From NCBI RefSeq assembly GCF_003243515.1, contig NZ_QFRA01000004.1, forward strand, positions 1 through 64,000: 64,000 nt of DNA, in the 5' to 3' direction. Position 1 is the first letter of the stretch; every line of letters begins with the position of its first letter. The position numbers and the translations under genes are program-made. The DNA comes from Corynebacterium kroppenstedtii (GTDB lineage Bacteria; Actinomycetota; Actinomycetes; Mycobacteriales; Mycobacteriaceae). Positions 26,150-35,496 of the stretch are shown piece by piece. The notes beneath the pieces were generated by a model. It worked only from the letters and a program-made list of their open reading frames with translations. It did no database searches and was not told the origin of the DNA.

Positions 26150-27679
26150 ATGACAGCTATTGAGAACGCGGTGGCTGACTCGAGTAACGGGTTATGGGCC
26201 ATCATCACGTGGGTGCTGTTAGCGGCAGGCGTGTGGTTCTGCTTCCGTACGGTCGTTGTGCAGATCCGTATGGTTCCGGAGATGTTTCGGTCGCTGACAG
26301 AAAAACCCAGTGACATTTCAAAAGGTAAAAAGGGAATCTCCGCGTTCAAAGCGTTTACCATTTCAGCGGCATCGCGTGTGGGGACAGGAAACATTGCCGG
26401 TGTTGCAGTGGCAATCACCATCGGTGGCCCCGGCGCTGTGTTCTGGATGTGGTTGGTTGCGATCGTCGGTGGTGCCACCGCGTTCGTCGAGTCCACTCTG
26501 GCGCAGCTGTACAAGGTGAAGGATACGGACTCCTATCGAGGCGGCCCTGCCTACTACATCACCAAGGGGCTGAACCTTAAGTGGCTGGCCGCTGTTTTCG
26601 TTGTCGCCATTACCGTGACTTACGGATTTGTCTATAACGCGGTTCAGTCAAACTCCATTGTCGACGCCATTACCGAATCGACGGGCTCGGACGCAATGTG
26701 GTGGAAGGCATTACTGGGCGTCGCGCTAGCTATTTTGACGGCACTCGTTGTATTCGGTGGTGTGCAGCGTATTGCGTCGGTAACTAACTGGCTGGTTCCT
26801 ATCATGGCTGTGTTGTACATCGTTACTGGTTTGATCGTCGTCGCGGTGAATATTGAGCAAGTTCCTCACATGTTTGCGGAGATCGTGACGTCGGCTTTGG
26901 GCATTCGAGAGATTGCGGGGGCAACATTCGGACAAGCGTTTAGGTACGGCATTCGTCGTGGCTTGTTCTCGAATGAGGCCGGTGAGGGGTCCATCCCTAA
27001 CGCTGCGGCGACTGCCTCCGTCAGCCACCCGGTCAAGCAGGGGCTTATTCAGACCCTCGGCGTGTATTTTGACACGATCATCGTGTGCTCGATCACGGCA
27101 TTTATCATTTTGCTCAACAACCCCTCTTTTGGTGAAGGTGTTGAGTCAACATCGTTAACCCAGAACTCTGTTGCGGCCGCCGTCGGCCATTGGGGAGTCC
27201 ACTTGGTGACGGTGATTATCTTCTTCCTCGCGTTTTCGTCGGTTATCGGAAACTACTACTACGGTGAATCCAACATTGAGTTCTTCACCAGGAACAACAA
27301 AGTGATGACCGCATACAGGTTCCTGGTGTGCCTCTGTGTGTTGGGAGGATCCCTGGGTAAAGTCGGCATTGTCTGGGCACTAGCGGATCTCTTCGCAGGC
27401 ATTATGGTGGCTATTAACCTCACCGCGATTCTCCCGTTGGGTGGTGCTGCGATCGCGCTTCTCAAGAATTACCGACAACAACGCAACCGCGGATTGTCGC
27501 CTATCTTCCACAGAGACGATCTGCCGAATTTGCCTGGACACGACAGAATCGAATGCTGGGACGGCAGCGATCCTCTCACCATCCGCGGCGATGGTCAGGA
27601 AGTCTACGGGCGTCGTCCGGGAACGCCCGCCCCGCACATTATTAGGCGTAGGGCTAACGGTTCTGTCCGTGTGGAGTGA
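26150..27679 (+). CDS. alanine/glycine:cation symporter (AGCS family)
   Basis: The 509-residue membrane protein has about ten helices and the AGCS signatures: FKAFTISAASRVGTGNIAGVAVAITIGGPGAVFWMW (residues about 64-100), GGPAYYITKG and NEAGEGSIPNAAATASVSHPVKQGL (about 280-304). Such proteins import alanine or glycine with Na+ or H+. The C-terminal 60 residues are soluble. It occupies the rnc-smc gap together with the dead ATPase. Repeat units of 21 bp start 11 bp after the stop. Confidence 0.88.
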   Translation: MTAIENAVADSSNGLWAIITWVLLAAGVWFCFRTVVVQIRMVPEMFRSLTEKPSDISKGKKGISAFKAFTISAASRVGTGNIAGVAVAITIGGPGAVFWMWLVAIVGGATAFVESTLAQLYKVKDTDSYRGGPAYYITKGLNLKWLAAVFVVAITVTYGFVYNAVQSNSIVDAITESTGSDAMWWKALLGVALAILTALVVFGGVQRIASVTNWLVPIMAVLYIVTGLIVVAVNIEQVPHMFAEIVTSALGIREIAGATFGQAFRYGIRRGLFSNEAGEGSIPNAAATASVSHPVKQGLIQTLGVYFDTIIVCSITAFIILLNNPSFGEGVESTSLTQNSVAAAVGHWGVHLVTVIIFFLAFSSVIGNYYYGESNIEFFTRNNKVMTAYRFLVCLCVLGGSLGKVGIVWALADLFAGIMVAINLTAILPLGGAAIALLKNYRQQRNRGLSPIFHRDDLPNLPGHDRIECWDGSDPLTIRGDGQEVYGRRPGTPAPHIIRRRANGSVRVE

Positions 27680-27689
27680 GAACCCGCAG

Positions 27690-27752
27690 GCGGCCCATGC
27701 GCCGTTGCAGCCGGCTCATCTACCGGTGGAGCCCGCCCATGTACCGGTGTAG
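27690..27752 (+). repeat. three 21-bp degenerate tandem units after the AGCS gene
   Basis: Units 27690-27710, 27711-27731 and 27732-27752 share the pattern GCYCATNTACCGGTG near their centre. The last two match at 17 of 21 positions. The array lies 10 bp after the TGA stop and upstream of acyP. Confidence 0.6.
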
Positions 27753-27802
27753 GCGAGTAGGATACTGCGCAGTAGACGCTCGTAGGGAAGGGACCAAAGC
27801 TT

Positions 27803-28117
27803 ATGGCTACAGCTGAATCCGGTCAGTCACATGACCTCGTTCGCCTGACCGCGTGGGTTCATGGATACGTGCAGGGCATCGGATTCCGCTGGTGGACACG
27901 AAGCCAAGCCCTCGAACTCGGATTAGTGGGCTCGGCGACGAACTACTCCGACGGCCGAGTCCTTGTGTGCGCCGAAGGCGAACGGGCTCCCGTCACTGAG
28001 CTCTTGGCACGGTTGCGTGAAGAGCCGACGTCGACTAATCGTCCCGGTTCCGTCGATAATGTGGTGGAGTCGTGGGAAGAGCCACGGGGTGGGTACCAAA
28101 CGTTCGAAACTCGGTAG
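27803..28117 (+). CDS. acyP: acylphosphatase
   Basis: The small protein has the acylphosphatase signature VHGYVQGIGFRWWTRSQA with its catalytic Arg, and ATNYSDGRVLVCAEGE with the catalytic Asn. It hydrolyses carboxyl-phosphate bonds. It lies directly before smc, as in other actinobacteria. GGGAAGGGA precedes the ATG at a spacing of about 9 nt. A 14-bp duplication begins at the stop codon. Confidence 0.92.
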   Translation: MATAESGQSHDLVRLTAWVHGYVQGIGFRWWTRSQALELGLVGSATNYSDGRVLVCAEGERAPVTELLARLREEPTSTNRPGSVDNVVESWEEPRGGYQTFETR

Positions 28118-28140
28118 CCACTAATTGGTAACCGCTAATT
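28113..28140 (+). repeat. 14-bp tandem repeat spanning the acyP stop
   Basis: GGTAGCCACTAATT (28113-28126) and GGTAACCGCTAATT (28127-28140) match at 12 of 14 positions. The TAG stop (28115-28117) is in the first copy. Confidence 0.55.
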
Positions 28141-28152
28141 TGATCAACGGAA

Positions 28153-28158
28153 TAGATT
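28153..28158 (+). promoter_or_regulatory. -10 element for leaderless smc
   Basis: TAGATT ends 7 nt before the ATG at 28166; no ribosome binding site is seen. Confidence 0.4.
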
Positions 28159-28165
28159 TACTGGC

Positions 28166-31100
28166 ATGTACCTGAAGTCGCTGACCCTTAAAGGATTCAA
28201 GTCCTTTGCTTCGTCGACGACCTTAAAACTCGAACCAGGAATCTGCGCGGTCGTCGGACCGAATGGGTCAGGAAAATCCAACGTTGTCGACGCTCTCGCA
28301 TGGGTCATGGGCGAACAAGGCGCCAAGTCGTTGCGCGGCGGAAGCATGGACGACGTCATCTTCGCCGGAACAGGAGCACGCAAACCCCTTGGCCGTGCTG
28401 AAGTCACCCTCACGATCGACAATTCCGACGGCGCCTTGCCGATCGACTATTCGGAAGTCTCAATTACCCGGCGCGTGTTTCGCGACGGGGGTGGCGAGTA
28501 CGAAATAAACGGTGCCAGAGCCCGCTTGATGGACATCCAAGAATTGCTCTCTGACTCCGGAATTGGCCGAGAGATGCACGTCATCGTGGGCCAGGGGCGG
28601 TTGTCCATCATCTTGGAATCCAAACCAGAGGACCGGAGAGCGTATATCGAAGAGGCAGCCGGGGTCTTAAAGCACCGCCGCCGAAAAGAAAAAGCCCAGC
28701 GCAAACTCGTTTCCATGCAAGCTAATGTGGACCGATTGCGTGACCTCACCACGGAACTCGAACGACAACTCAAACCGTTGGCCAGGCAAGCGGAAGCCGC
28801 GCAAAAAGCCGCAACAGTGCAGTCAGACCTTCGCGAAGCTCGCCTTAATCTTGCTGCGCACTCGCTGGTCACCGCGCGGGCCGATGCCGAGGAGCTGACA
28901 TGCCGGGCCAATGAGGCGCGGGAGAAGGAAGAAGCCCTCGTCGATCAGCTCGAAGAACTACGCGAGCACGTTGATGAACTGGAACATCGCGTTGCCGAGC
29001 TAGGCCCGCGGAGTGAAGAGGCCCAGCAGCTGTGGTTCCGGCTGTCGTCTTTGTCGGAGCGTGTCACGGCGACCGGGCGTATTGCCACTGACCGGGCGTC
29101 GGCGGATGATCAATCCGAGGACTACCACGGCCCGGACCCAGAGGATCTGGAAGCGCGGGCCCGCGAGGCCGCAGAGCGCGAAGAAGAGACCACTGCCGCG
29201 GTGGAAGAAGCTGCCGAACGGTTAGAGACTATCCGCGAACAGGTTGATGAAAAAGAGGAGAAGGCCCAGAAGGTTGAGAAAGAGCACTTAGCTGCTCTGC
29301 GGGCTGTTGCGGACCGTCGGGAGGGAGTCGCCCGTTTAGACGCCTCGGAAGATTCCGCACGCCAGCGGTTGGAGGCTGCGAATGACGATTTACAGCGCGC
29401 AACGAAGGCCGTCGATGCGGTGGTTCCGGCTCTAGCCCACGCGAAAAGCGATGTTGATTCAGCCGAAGCTGCTCTTCAGGACCACGATTCCCAGGCAGGG
29501 TCGACGCTGGACCGCGTCGGTGAGGCCGAGCGCGATGTTGCGAGCGCGGATGATCGCCTCCGTGAGCTCCGGCATACCGATAGACACTACGAACGGTCCA
29601 TTTCTGCACTTCAATCGCGTATTGATACCTTAGAAGCGACTGTTCGCCCCGCCAATGGGGTCTCGTGGCTCCGCAAGAATTCGTCAGTGGGCTGGGGCTC
29701 ATTCGTTGATTCAGTCAGCGTGGAACGGGGCTGGGAAGCGGCCTTATCCTCGACGCTGGGGGAGGCGGCTGAGGCCATCACCGCGCCGGGGGACGCGTCG
29801 GAAAGTGTGGGTGAAGCCCTCGAATCGCTCGTCGCTGCTGGCGCTGGTCGGGCGTGGATTATGGGCCAATCACAGGAATCCACCTGGCGGCTGGAGGCGG
29901 ATCTTCCCGCCGGTTGCGAGTGGTTTTTAGACAAAGTTTCGTTGGATAGCGAATTCACCCATGCTGTGACTAGTCTTCTTGTCGACGTCGTTGCAGTTCC
30001 TTCGGTGGCCGCTGGGGTTGCGCTGGTTCGCGATGATGCCAGGCTGCGCGCTGTGACGCAGAGCGGTATCGTCATTGGCCCTGGTTGGATGAGTGGCGGC
30101 TCGGGTGAAGCTACGCCCCTTGACATCAAATCATCCGTCGATCAGGCGAAAGACGAACTAGCCGACTACACGGCAAAGGCGAGGGAACTCGCTGGGACCA
30201 TTGCCGGGGCAGAGACTACGGTGCAGGAACGGCGAGACGCCTTGGGGGCTGCCCGCGCCGCGCACGCTGAGTTCACCGCCGTGGCAGCGAACCTCAAAGA
30301 ACGCGTTAGCACCGCGGAAGCAGCCGTCGAACGCCTGAAGAAGGAACTCCACGCGGCCCAGGAGAACCGCACCCACGCCGAAGGGCGGATTGACAATATC
30401 CACGCCGAACTGGCCGATCTGGCTGATCGACGCTCGCGCATCGACGCTGAGATCAGTGGCGCGGATGATTCCTCTGAGGAGTCGTCGGCGATGGCCCGGG
30501 ACCAGGCCCACGAGGAACTGACCCAAGTGCGGGCGATGGAAACCGAGGCCAGGTTGGCGCTGCGTAGCGCCGAGGAACGCGCCTCTGCGATTAAAGGGCA
30601 GGCGGAGAGGCTCCGCCGCCAAGCCGAGCATGAGCGGGCTCACCGGCGTCGGCACGAAGAAGCACAGCGGGCTCGTCGGCGGGAACGGCAACGAGCAGCC
30701 CACATTGCGCAGTGGTGCGAAAGCCTCGCGGACCGAGTAGACACCGCCGTCCATAAGGCGGCTGAGGAGCGCGACACACTCCACGTCCGCATGTCGGAAG
30801 CGACGGCACAGCGGGGCCGTGCGCGGGACGCGTTGAGTGCCATCACGACGCAGCGCGAACACGCGCTCAAAACGACGCACGACGCGGATGTTAAACGTGA
30901 AGCAGCGCTGATCCGTGTAGAACAGGCTGAGAAACACATCGTCGAGCAGCTTGGTCTCAATCCCGAGGATGTTGTGGCAAGCCAGGATCTAACAGACTTC
31001 GATCCCGCGTCGGAAAAGAAGCGGCTGGCGTCCGCGGAGCGCGCGCTGAAGCAGCTCGGCAAAGTTAACCCTTTGGCTCTCGAGGAATATAAGGCGCTGG

Positions 31101-31726
31101 AGGAGCGCTATTCATTCCTTTCCACCCAGCTCATGGACGTTGAGCAGGCCCGTGAGGACCTCCGCGGTGTGATTAAAGATGTCGACGCCACCATTTTGCA
31201 GCTCTTTACCGATGCTTGGGAGGACGTCCAAGCCGAATTCCCGCGGGTGTTTGAAACACTGTTCCCCGGCGGCGAAGGGCGGTTGTCCCTGACCGATCCC
31301 GATGACATGCTGACCACCGGTATCGAGGTCCACGCGCGCCCGCCAGGCAAGAGGGTGACAAGGTTATCGCTGCTATCCGGGGGTGAAAAGTCCCTAACAG
31401 CACTAGCCTTATTGGTAGCGATCTTCCGCGCTCGGCCATCCCCGTTCTACGTCATGGATGAGGTAGAAGCAGCTCTGGATGATGTCAATCTCCGACGGTT
31501 GATCGCGCTCTTTGAAGAGCTCCGGGAAGACTCACAGTTGATCGTGATTACGCACCAGAAACCGACGATGGACATTGCGAATGTGCTGTATGGCGTGACA
31601 ATGCGCGGCGACGGGATGACACGTGTAATCTCTCAACGAATGAGCCCTCACTCCCAGCCAGTGAGCGACCCTGCTGTGGCCTGTTCATCTGCCGGATCGG
31701 CCGCTGGTTCGTCGGAAGTGTTGTGA
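28166..31726 (+). CDS. smc: chromosome segregation protein SMC
   Basis: SMC forms the ATP-driven ring that compacts and separates chromosomes with ScpA and ScpB. The N-terminal Walker A (VVGPNGSGKSNVVDALAWVM), the C-terminal signature LSLLSGGEKSLTALALL and Walker B FYVMDEVEAALDD are intact. Two long coiled coils flank a hinge at about residues 500-650. The total of 1186 residues is normal. A Ser/Ala-rich tail of about 25 residues follows the ATPase head. It is followed within 70 bp by a large gene of unknown function. Confidence 0.96.
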   Translation: MYLKSLTLKGFKSFASSTTLKLEPGICAVVGPNGSGKSNVVDALAWVMGEQGAKSLRGGSMDDVIFAGTGARKPLGRAEVTLTIDNSDGALPIDYSEVSITRRVFRDGGGEYEINGARARLMDIQELLSDSGIGREMHVIVGQGRLSIILESKPEDRRAYIEEAAGVLKHRRRKEKAQRKLVSMQANVDRLRDLTTELERQLKPLARQAEAAQKAATVQSDLREARLNLAAHSLVTARADAEELTCRANEAREKEEALVDQLEELREHVDELEHRVAELGPRSEEAQQLWFRLSSLSERVTATGRIATDRASADDQSEDYHGPDPEDLEARAREAAEREEETTAAVEEAAERLETIREQVDEKEEKAQKVEKEHLAALRAVADRREGVARLDASEDSARQRLEAANDDLQRATKAVDAVVPALAHAKSDVDSAEAALQDHDSQAGSTLDRVGEAERDVASADDRLRELRHTDRHYERSISALQSRIDTLEATVRPANGVSWLRKNSSVGWGSFVDSVSVERGWEAALSSTLGEAAEAITAPGDASESVGEALESLVAAGAGRAWIMGQSQESTWRLEADLPAGCEWFLDKVSLDSEFTHAVTSLLVDVVAVPSVAAGVALVRDDARLRAVTQSGIVIGPGWMSGGSGEATPLDIKSSVDQAKDELADYTAKARELAGTIAGAETTVQERRDALGAARAAHAEFTAVAANLKERVSTAEAAVERLKKELHAAQENRTHAEGRIDNIHAELADLADRRSRIDAEISGADDSSEESSAMARDQAHEELTQVRAMETEARLALRSAEERASAIKGQAERLRRQAEHERAHRRRHEEAQRARRRERQRAAHIAQWCESLADRVDTAVHKAAEERDTLHVRMSEATAQRGRARDALSAITTQREHALKTTHDADVKREAALIRVEQAEKHIVEQLGLNPEDVVASQDLTDFDPASEKKRLASAERALKQLGKVNPLALEEYKALEERYSFLSTQLMDVEQAREDLRGVIKDVDATILQLFTDAWEDVQAEFPRVFETLFPGGEGRLSLTDPDDMLTTGIEVHARPPGKRVTRLSLLSGGEKSLTALALLVAIFRARPSPFYVMDEVEAALDDVNLRRLIALFEELREDSQLIVITHQKPTMDIANVLYGVTMRGDGMTRVISQRMSPHSQPVSDPAVACSSAGSAAGSSEVL

Positions 31727-31793
31727 GCTCAGATGATCGGTGTACGTCGAATAATCGTGTAGCCACAATTGCGTCTTGGAAAGGATTACTCAG

Positions 31794-34700
31794 TTGTCAG
31801 GCGTTGACGCCCCCACGAGTTTTATTGCAGATTCCGCTGACCCCTTGTTGGGTTGGGCATCGACGACGGAGCTTGAACTGTCTCGGCAGCTGTCAGACCT
31901 TGATTTCGCCGTCGAGGTCAACCTCAGCGGCGACGAGTTAGAGCGGCTGGACCGTTTCTGGGGTCGTTTTGTCACCCGACAGGTTTCTGCCGGGGCAGAT
32001 CTTTCCGCTGTTGTGGAGGCGTGCCCGGCAATGGTGGCAACAACATTAGTGGGACGCGCTGGCCGCATCGCTGATTTAAGCAATTTCGATTCCGAGTATT
32101 GGGCTGGCCTCGGTGTACCCTGCGATCTGGCCGAAGATTTTTATGGGTGTTTTGATGGCCATGTAGCTGAGATTCTCTCTCGCGCTGGCCTCGATCCGAT
32201 GGATATTGCTGCATCGGGATCCGATGGCGAGCTGGGCCGGCTTTTACTCCACGCAACAATTCCGGCGGGGTGGATCCCGAACCTCGTCGCCCTTATCGAT
32301 GAGGATCCCGATACTGTCACCGGCGCGTCGCTGACTGAGCATTTTGTCGAGACCTCGCCTACCCGGCAGCTGGGGCCCCTCTGTACGGTGGCACCAGAGC
32401 GAGCTACCCGCTTATTCGACGACATCATCGAGTTCTATCGGTGGGCCGCCCAGCACCCGTATGAGGTCGATCAGTGGGCCGAATGGGGGGTGAGTGAAGA
32501 CGGCTCCTATCGCGTCCCGCTACTGATTCTCGAGGATCTTGTCGACGAATTACGCGAACGCCCCGCGGGCACAGTCGATCGCTTATCGACGGTGGGGACC
32601 GCGTCGTGGGAGACGTCGCCCCGCCTGGTCTACGACGTAAACAGAGAGCGTGTGGTACTACGCTTGCCGCAAATGCCCTTGGACGAAACTGTCGTTGAGT
32701 TGCGGTGGCGTGTTTCTATTGACGGTGAGGTCGTCGAGTACCGCACCGGCTACGACAATGACACGGAAGGATTCTCTGAGATCCTCGACGTCCCTGTGCG
32801 CAAAGCCGCCCGGGAAATCGTCGTCAAGGAAATTGTTCGTCGGGTCTCGTGGACGATCCCTGTGCTATCAGAGCCGTTTTTGGCGTTCACGATGCGCGGC
32901 CACAACGTGACGAGCAAAGTGTCACTCCACCACACGGACCTCATTGTGGTTTCGCCCGATGATGCGGAAATCGTCGACCCCGTGCGCGAAACTCCCTTGC
33001 CCGTCGACGATGGAGTGGAGCTTCGTGGCTGGAATGGCTGGATTGCCCGGACAGTCGATGTTAATGAAGCTGCGTCTTTCCAGGTGCGTCGCCCGGGGGA
33101 GCCTGCTGGCCCAGCATTGCGCAGTGTTGATCCTCGGCAGAGGGTGATTTTTACCGAGGGAGAGTTGTGCTCACACGTTCGCTCGGTCTCTGGACTACCT
33201 GTTCACTGTGAAAGTTTGTTGGCTGAATTCCCGGCGACGCTGTCTGGTGCCGATGAGGTCTGGTATCTATCCATTTCGTCCTATGCCGGCCCTGGTCAGA
33301 CCGGTGTTGAAGTCACTCCTGCGGAACCTGTCGAGGTGCCCGCCGATGGTGGCGCCGTCTACGTCTTCGACCCTGATCTGTATGAATCTCCGTGGACAGG
33401 TGAATACATCGTCCGCTTGCGTGGTCCGCGGAATGAGTCCTTCCGCCACCGGTACGCGATCGTCCAAGGCCTTGTGACGTCGCTTGAGGACAACCACGGT
33501 TTCCGAATCCCAGTTGCCGGTGGGCTCTCACCAATATCAGTCGAATTGGCGACGGAAAAGCCGGCGTCTATCGAACCGAACCCGGTTAAGGTCGGCGCGG
33601 ATTCGGCGCGTGGATCGGCGACGGTGAGCACCGATGATGGCGACCTGCTTCCTATCGTGGTGACGCCTCCTCGGCTTCGCTTCCAGGTTCCTCTTAAGGG
33701 GGAGGAAGCCCGCTGGCGGTCAACGCCGTTGGTGTGCGCGGGTTCCGAGTTGAACGGCGAGATGTTCTTGCGTGTCCGCACGGGCAGTGAGCTCCACAAA
33801 CCGGTCATTACCGCGAGGAATCACCACGGCTCCCCAGTGCGCACGAAGAAGATGATCACGTGGGACGGCATGACCTGGCGCATCCCGTTGAAGGACTTTG
33901 CCTCTGCGCTGGCCTCGCAGTCTGGTGGAAGTATCGAGCTGAGCTGGGTCGATGAAGAGACGCGGAAGAGCACATCGGTCCGCCTGGTGACGCTGGCACC
34001 CACGCCGCAGTGGCAGATCGAGCTAAAAGACGACACCGTGGTGGTGTTGGCGGATAAAGCCCCCGGGGATGAGACGTCGGTCGCGGTGGTGAAGGGTTCG
34101 CCGGATGGCCGTCCGCTGGGTTTGTGGATGTGGCCGACGACGGCACCGTGGCGTCGCGCCTTGAGCGTCCGTGTGACTGAAGGCGAAGCCATCTTGCCCG
34201 AAGAGCTTCGCAATGTCGGGCCCCTGGTTGTTCAAGTTTATTGCGCCGATGCCAGTGAAAACCTGCGTGCCCCAGCACGTCCAGGCCCTCAAGCTGTGGT
34301 GGTGGATCAAGCAGGATATGCGACGGGCCACGGGCTCGATTCGTTGAGCGCCTTCTTGGCCGGTGAATCGAAAGAAATCGAAGGCGGCGCCGAAACCTTC
34401 AGTTTGCTGTGGGACTTGCAAGCCGGATGGATGTCGGATTCACGGGCGTTCACCTCGTTGCCTCGCGGCGCTGAAGTGGTCCGTGATGCTTTCCTGTCTA
34501 AGCCGAGTGTTGCGTTGGTGGGCTTGGCTCAATCGCTTGTCGACGCATCGAAACGCCCGAGTGTGTTGATCTCAAGCGGGCTCGTGCGGTCTGCGTTTGA
34601 TCCCACTGCAATTGATTCAGAATGGTTGACCTCGCGGGGATCAGCCGCTCCGTGGATCGCCGCCTTGGGGGCCTTAGCTGAGATTGAGCGCTGGGATGCG

Positions 34701-35423
34701 GCGATGGTGGCTGTAGAAGAAGCCGTGGAACAATTATCCGACCCATCCGATGGAGACGAGGCGGATGCGACGAGCGATCTGGCTCCCGATTCTGACGTCA
34801 CTCCTGTTCAAGGGCGGAACAGGGCGCTGGAGAAACTCCGTTCCCTAGTCGGGGATCGTGCTGTTGAAGCGTTTACCACAGGGCGGGACCAAAGCTTGGA
34901 CAACGCGTGCTTGGACCCCACGACTGTTCATATTGCGCGCATGCCAGAAGCTCAGCAGAAGGTGATCTTGCAGCAGTTCTTGGATAGTGCTGGGATTATG
35001 CCGGGCCCTGTTAGTGAGGATAACTCCCGGTTGTTGGCTGTTTTGGAGACCTTCTCCCACCGCGAAGAATTAACTCAGCTACTGGGGGAAGAAGACCTGA
35101 CGGTCACGGCCGCGAAACTGTTGAGGAGGATCCGGCACAGTAATCGCCAGTTGTATGCGGCCGCGCGTGTTCGTTTCGACCGCCTAGAGGGGGTGGACAC
35201 GGAATCTGTTGACAATCGGTGGGCGTTGGCTCCCATCGTGTCCCTCGTTTTCGCTTTGGCCGCACGCTTGGAAGCCCACGGTGCAGGCAAAATGGGTGCC
35301 CTGTCCCCACAAGCTGTAGCAGGATGGGCTCGGGTCGCTGAAATGCTGCCGGACCTCGTCGCTGGGGATATTGTTTCTGCAGATGCCATGGTGCTGGGGG
35401 TTGTCGGCCATAAAAGGAAATAA
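31794..35423 (+). CDS. large protein of unknown function between smc and ftsY
   Basis: The product has about 1209 residues, no signal peptide and no membrane segment, so it is probably cytosolic. I recognise no enzymatic motif. Residues about 1-290 look mostly helical with an acidic bias (LSGDELERLDRFWGRF, WAAQHPYEVDQWAEWG). About 290-860 are beta-rich, with repeated Trp- and Val-rich strands suggesting stacked beta-sandwich modules. About 880-1209 are helical again (RNRALEKLRSLVGDRAVEA, AAKLLRRIRHSNRQLYAAARVRFDRL). A TTG start at 31794 follows AAAGGA by 8 nt; the frame is open from 31776. I recall large hypothetical proteins at this position in other corynebacteria but cannot confirm identity. 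Tight spacing after smc suggests shared expression. Confidence 0.7.
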   Translation: MSGVDAPTSFIADSADPLLGWASTTELELSRQLSDLDFAVEVNLSGDELERLDRFWGRFVTRQVSAGADLSAVVEACPAMVATTLVGRAGRIADLSNFDSEYWAGLGVPCDLAEDFYGCFDGHVAEILSRAGLDPMDIAASGSDGELGRLLLHATIPAGWIPNLVALIDEDPDTVTGASLTEHFVETSPTRQLGPLCTVAPERATRLFDDIIEFYRWAAQHPYEVDQWAEWGVSEDGSYRVPLLILEDLVDELRERPAGTVDRLSTVGTASWETSPRLVYDVNRERVVLRLPQMPLDETVVELRWRVSIDGEVVEYRTGYDNDTEGFSEILDVPVRKAAREIVVKEIVRRVSWTIPVLSEPFLAFTMRGHNVTSKVSLHHTDLIVVSPDDAEIVDPVRETPLPVDDGVELRGWNGWIARTVDVNEAASFQVRRPGEPAGPALRSVDPRQRVIFTEGELCSHVRSVSGLPVHCESLLAEFPATLSGADEVWYLSISSYAGPGQTGVEVTPAEPVEVPADGGAVYVFDPDLYESPWTGEYIVRLRGPRNESFRHRYAIVQGLVTSLEDNHGFRIPVAGGLSPISVELATEKPASIEPNPVKVGADSARGSATVSTDDGDLLPIVVTPPRLRFQVPLKGEEARWRSTPLVCAGSELNGEMFLRVRTGSELHKPVITARNHHGSPVRTKKMITWDGMTWRIPLKDFASALASQSGGSIELSWVDEETRKSTSVRLVTLAPTPQWQIELKDDTVVVLADKAPGDETSVAVVKGSPDGRPLGLWMWPTTAPWRRALSVRVTEGEAILPEELRNVGPLVVQVYCADASENLRAPARPGPQAVVVDQAGYATGHGLDSLSAFLAGESKEIEGGAETFSLLWDLQAGWMSDSRAFTSLPRGAEVVRDAFLSKPSVALVGLAQSLVDASKRPSVLISSGLVRSAFDPTAIDSEWLTSRGSAAPWIAALGALAEIERWDAAMVAVEEAVEQLSDPSDGDEADATSDLAPDSDVTPVQGRNRALEKLRSLVGDRAVEAFTTGRDQSLDNACLDPTTVHIARMPEAQQKVILQQFLDSAGIMPGPVSEDNSRLLAVLETFSHREELTQLLGEEDLTVTAAKLLRRIRHSNRQLYAAARVRFDRLEGVDTESVDNRWALAPIVSLVFALAARLEAHGAGKMGALSPQAVAGWARVAEMLPDLVAGDIVSADAMVLGVVGHKRK

Positions 35424-35443
35424 AATAGGCAGAAAATAGGATG
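35422..35443 (+). repeat. 11-bp tandem repeat at the stop of the large unknown gene
   Basis: AAAATAGGCAG (35422-35432) and AAAATAGGATG (35433-35443) differ at two positions. The first overlaps the TAA stop (35421-35423). Confidence 0.45.
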
Positions 35444-35496
35444 ACATCTTGTGGCCCCTTCTTCATAGTGCGGCGGTTGCTGACATAATGGCCACT

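Noticed and set aside
30158..30937. A 259-codon minus-strand frame inside smc
   Set aside because: Shadow of the smc coiled-coil codons; no start signal or domain.
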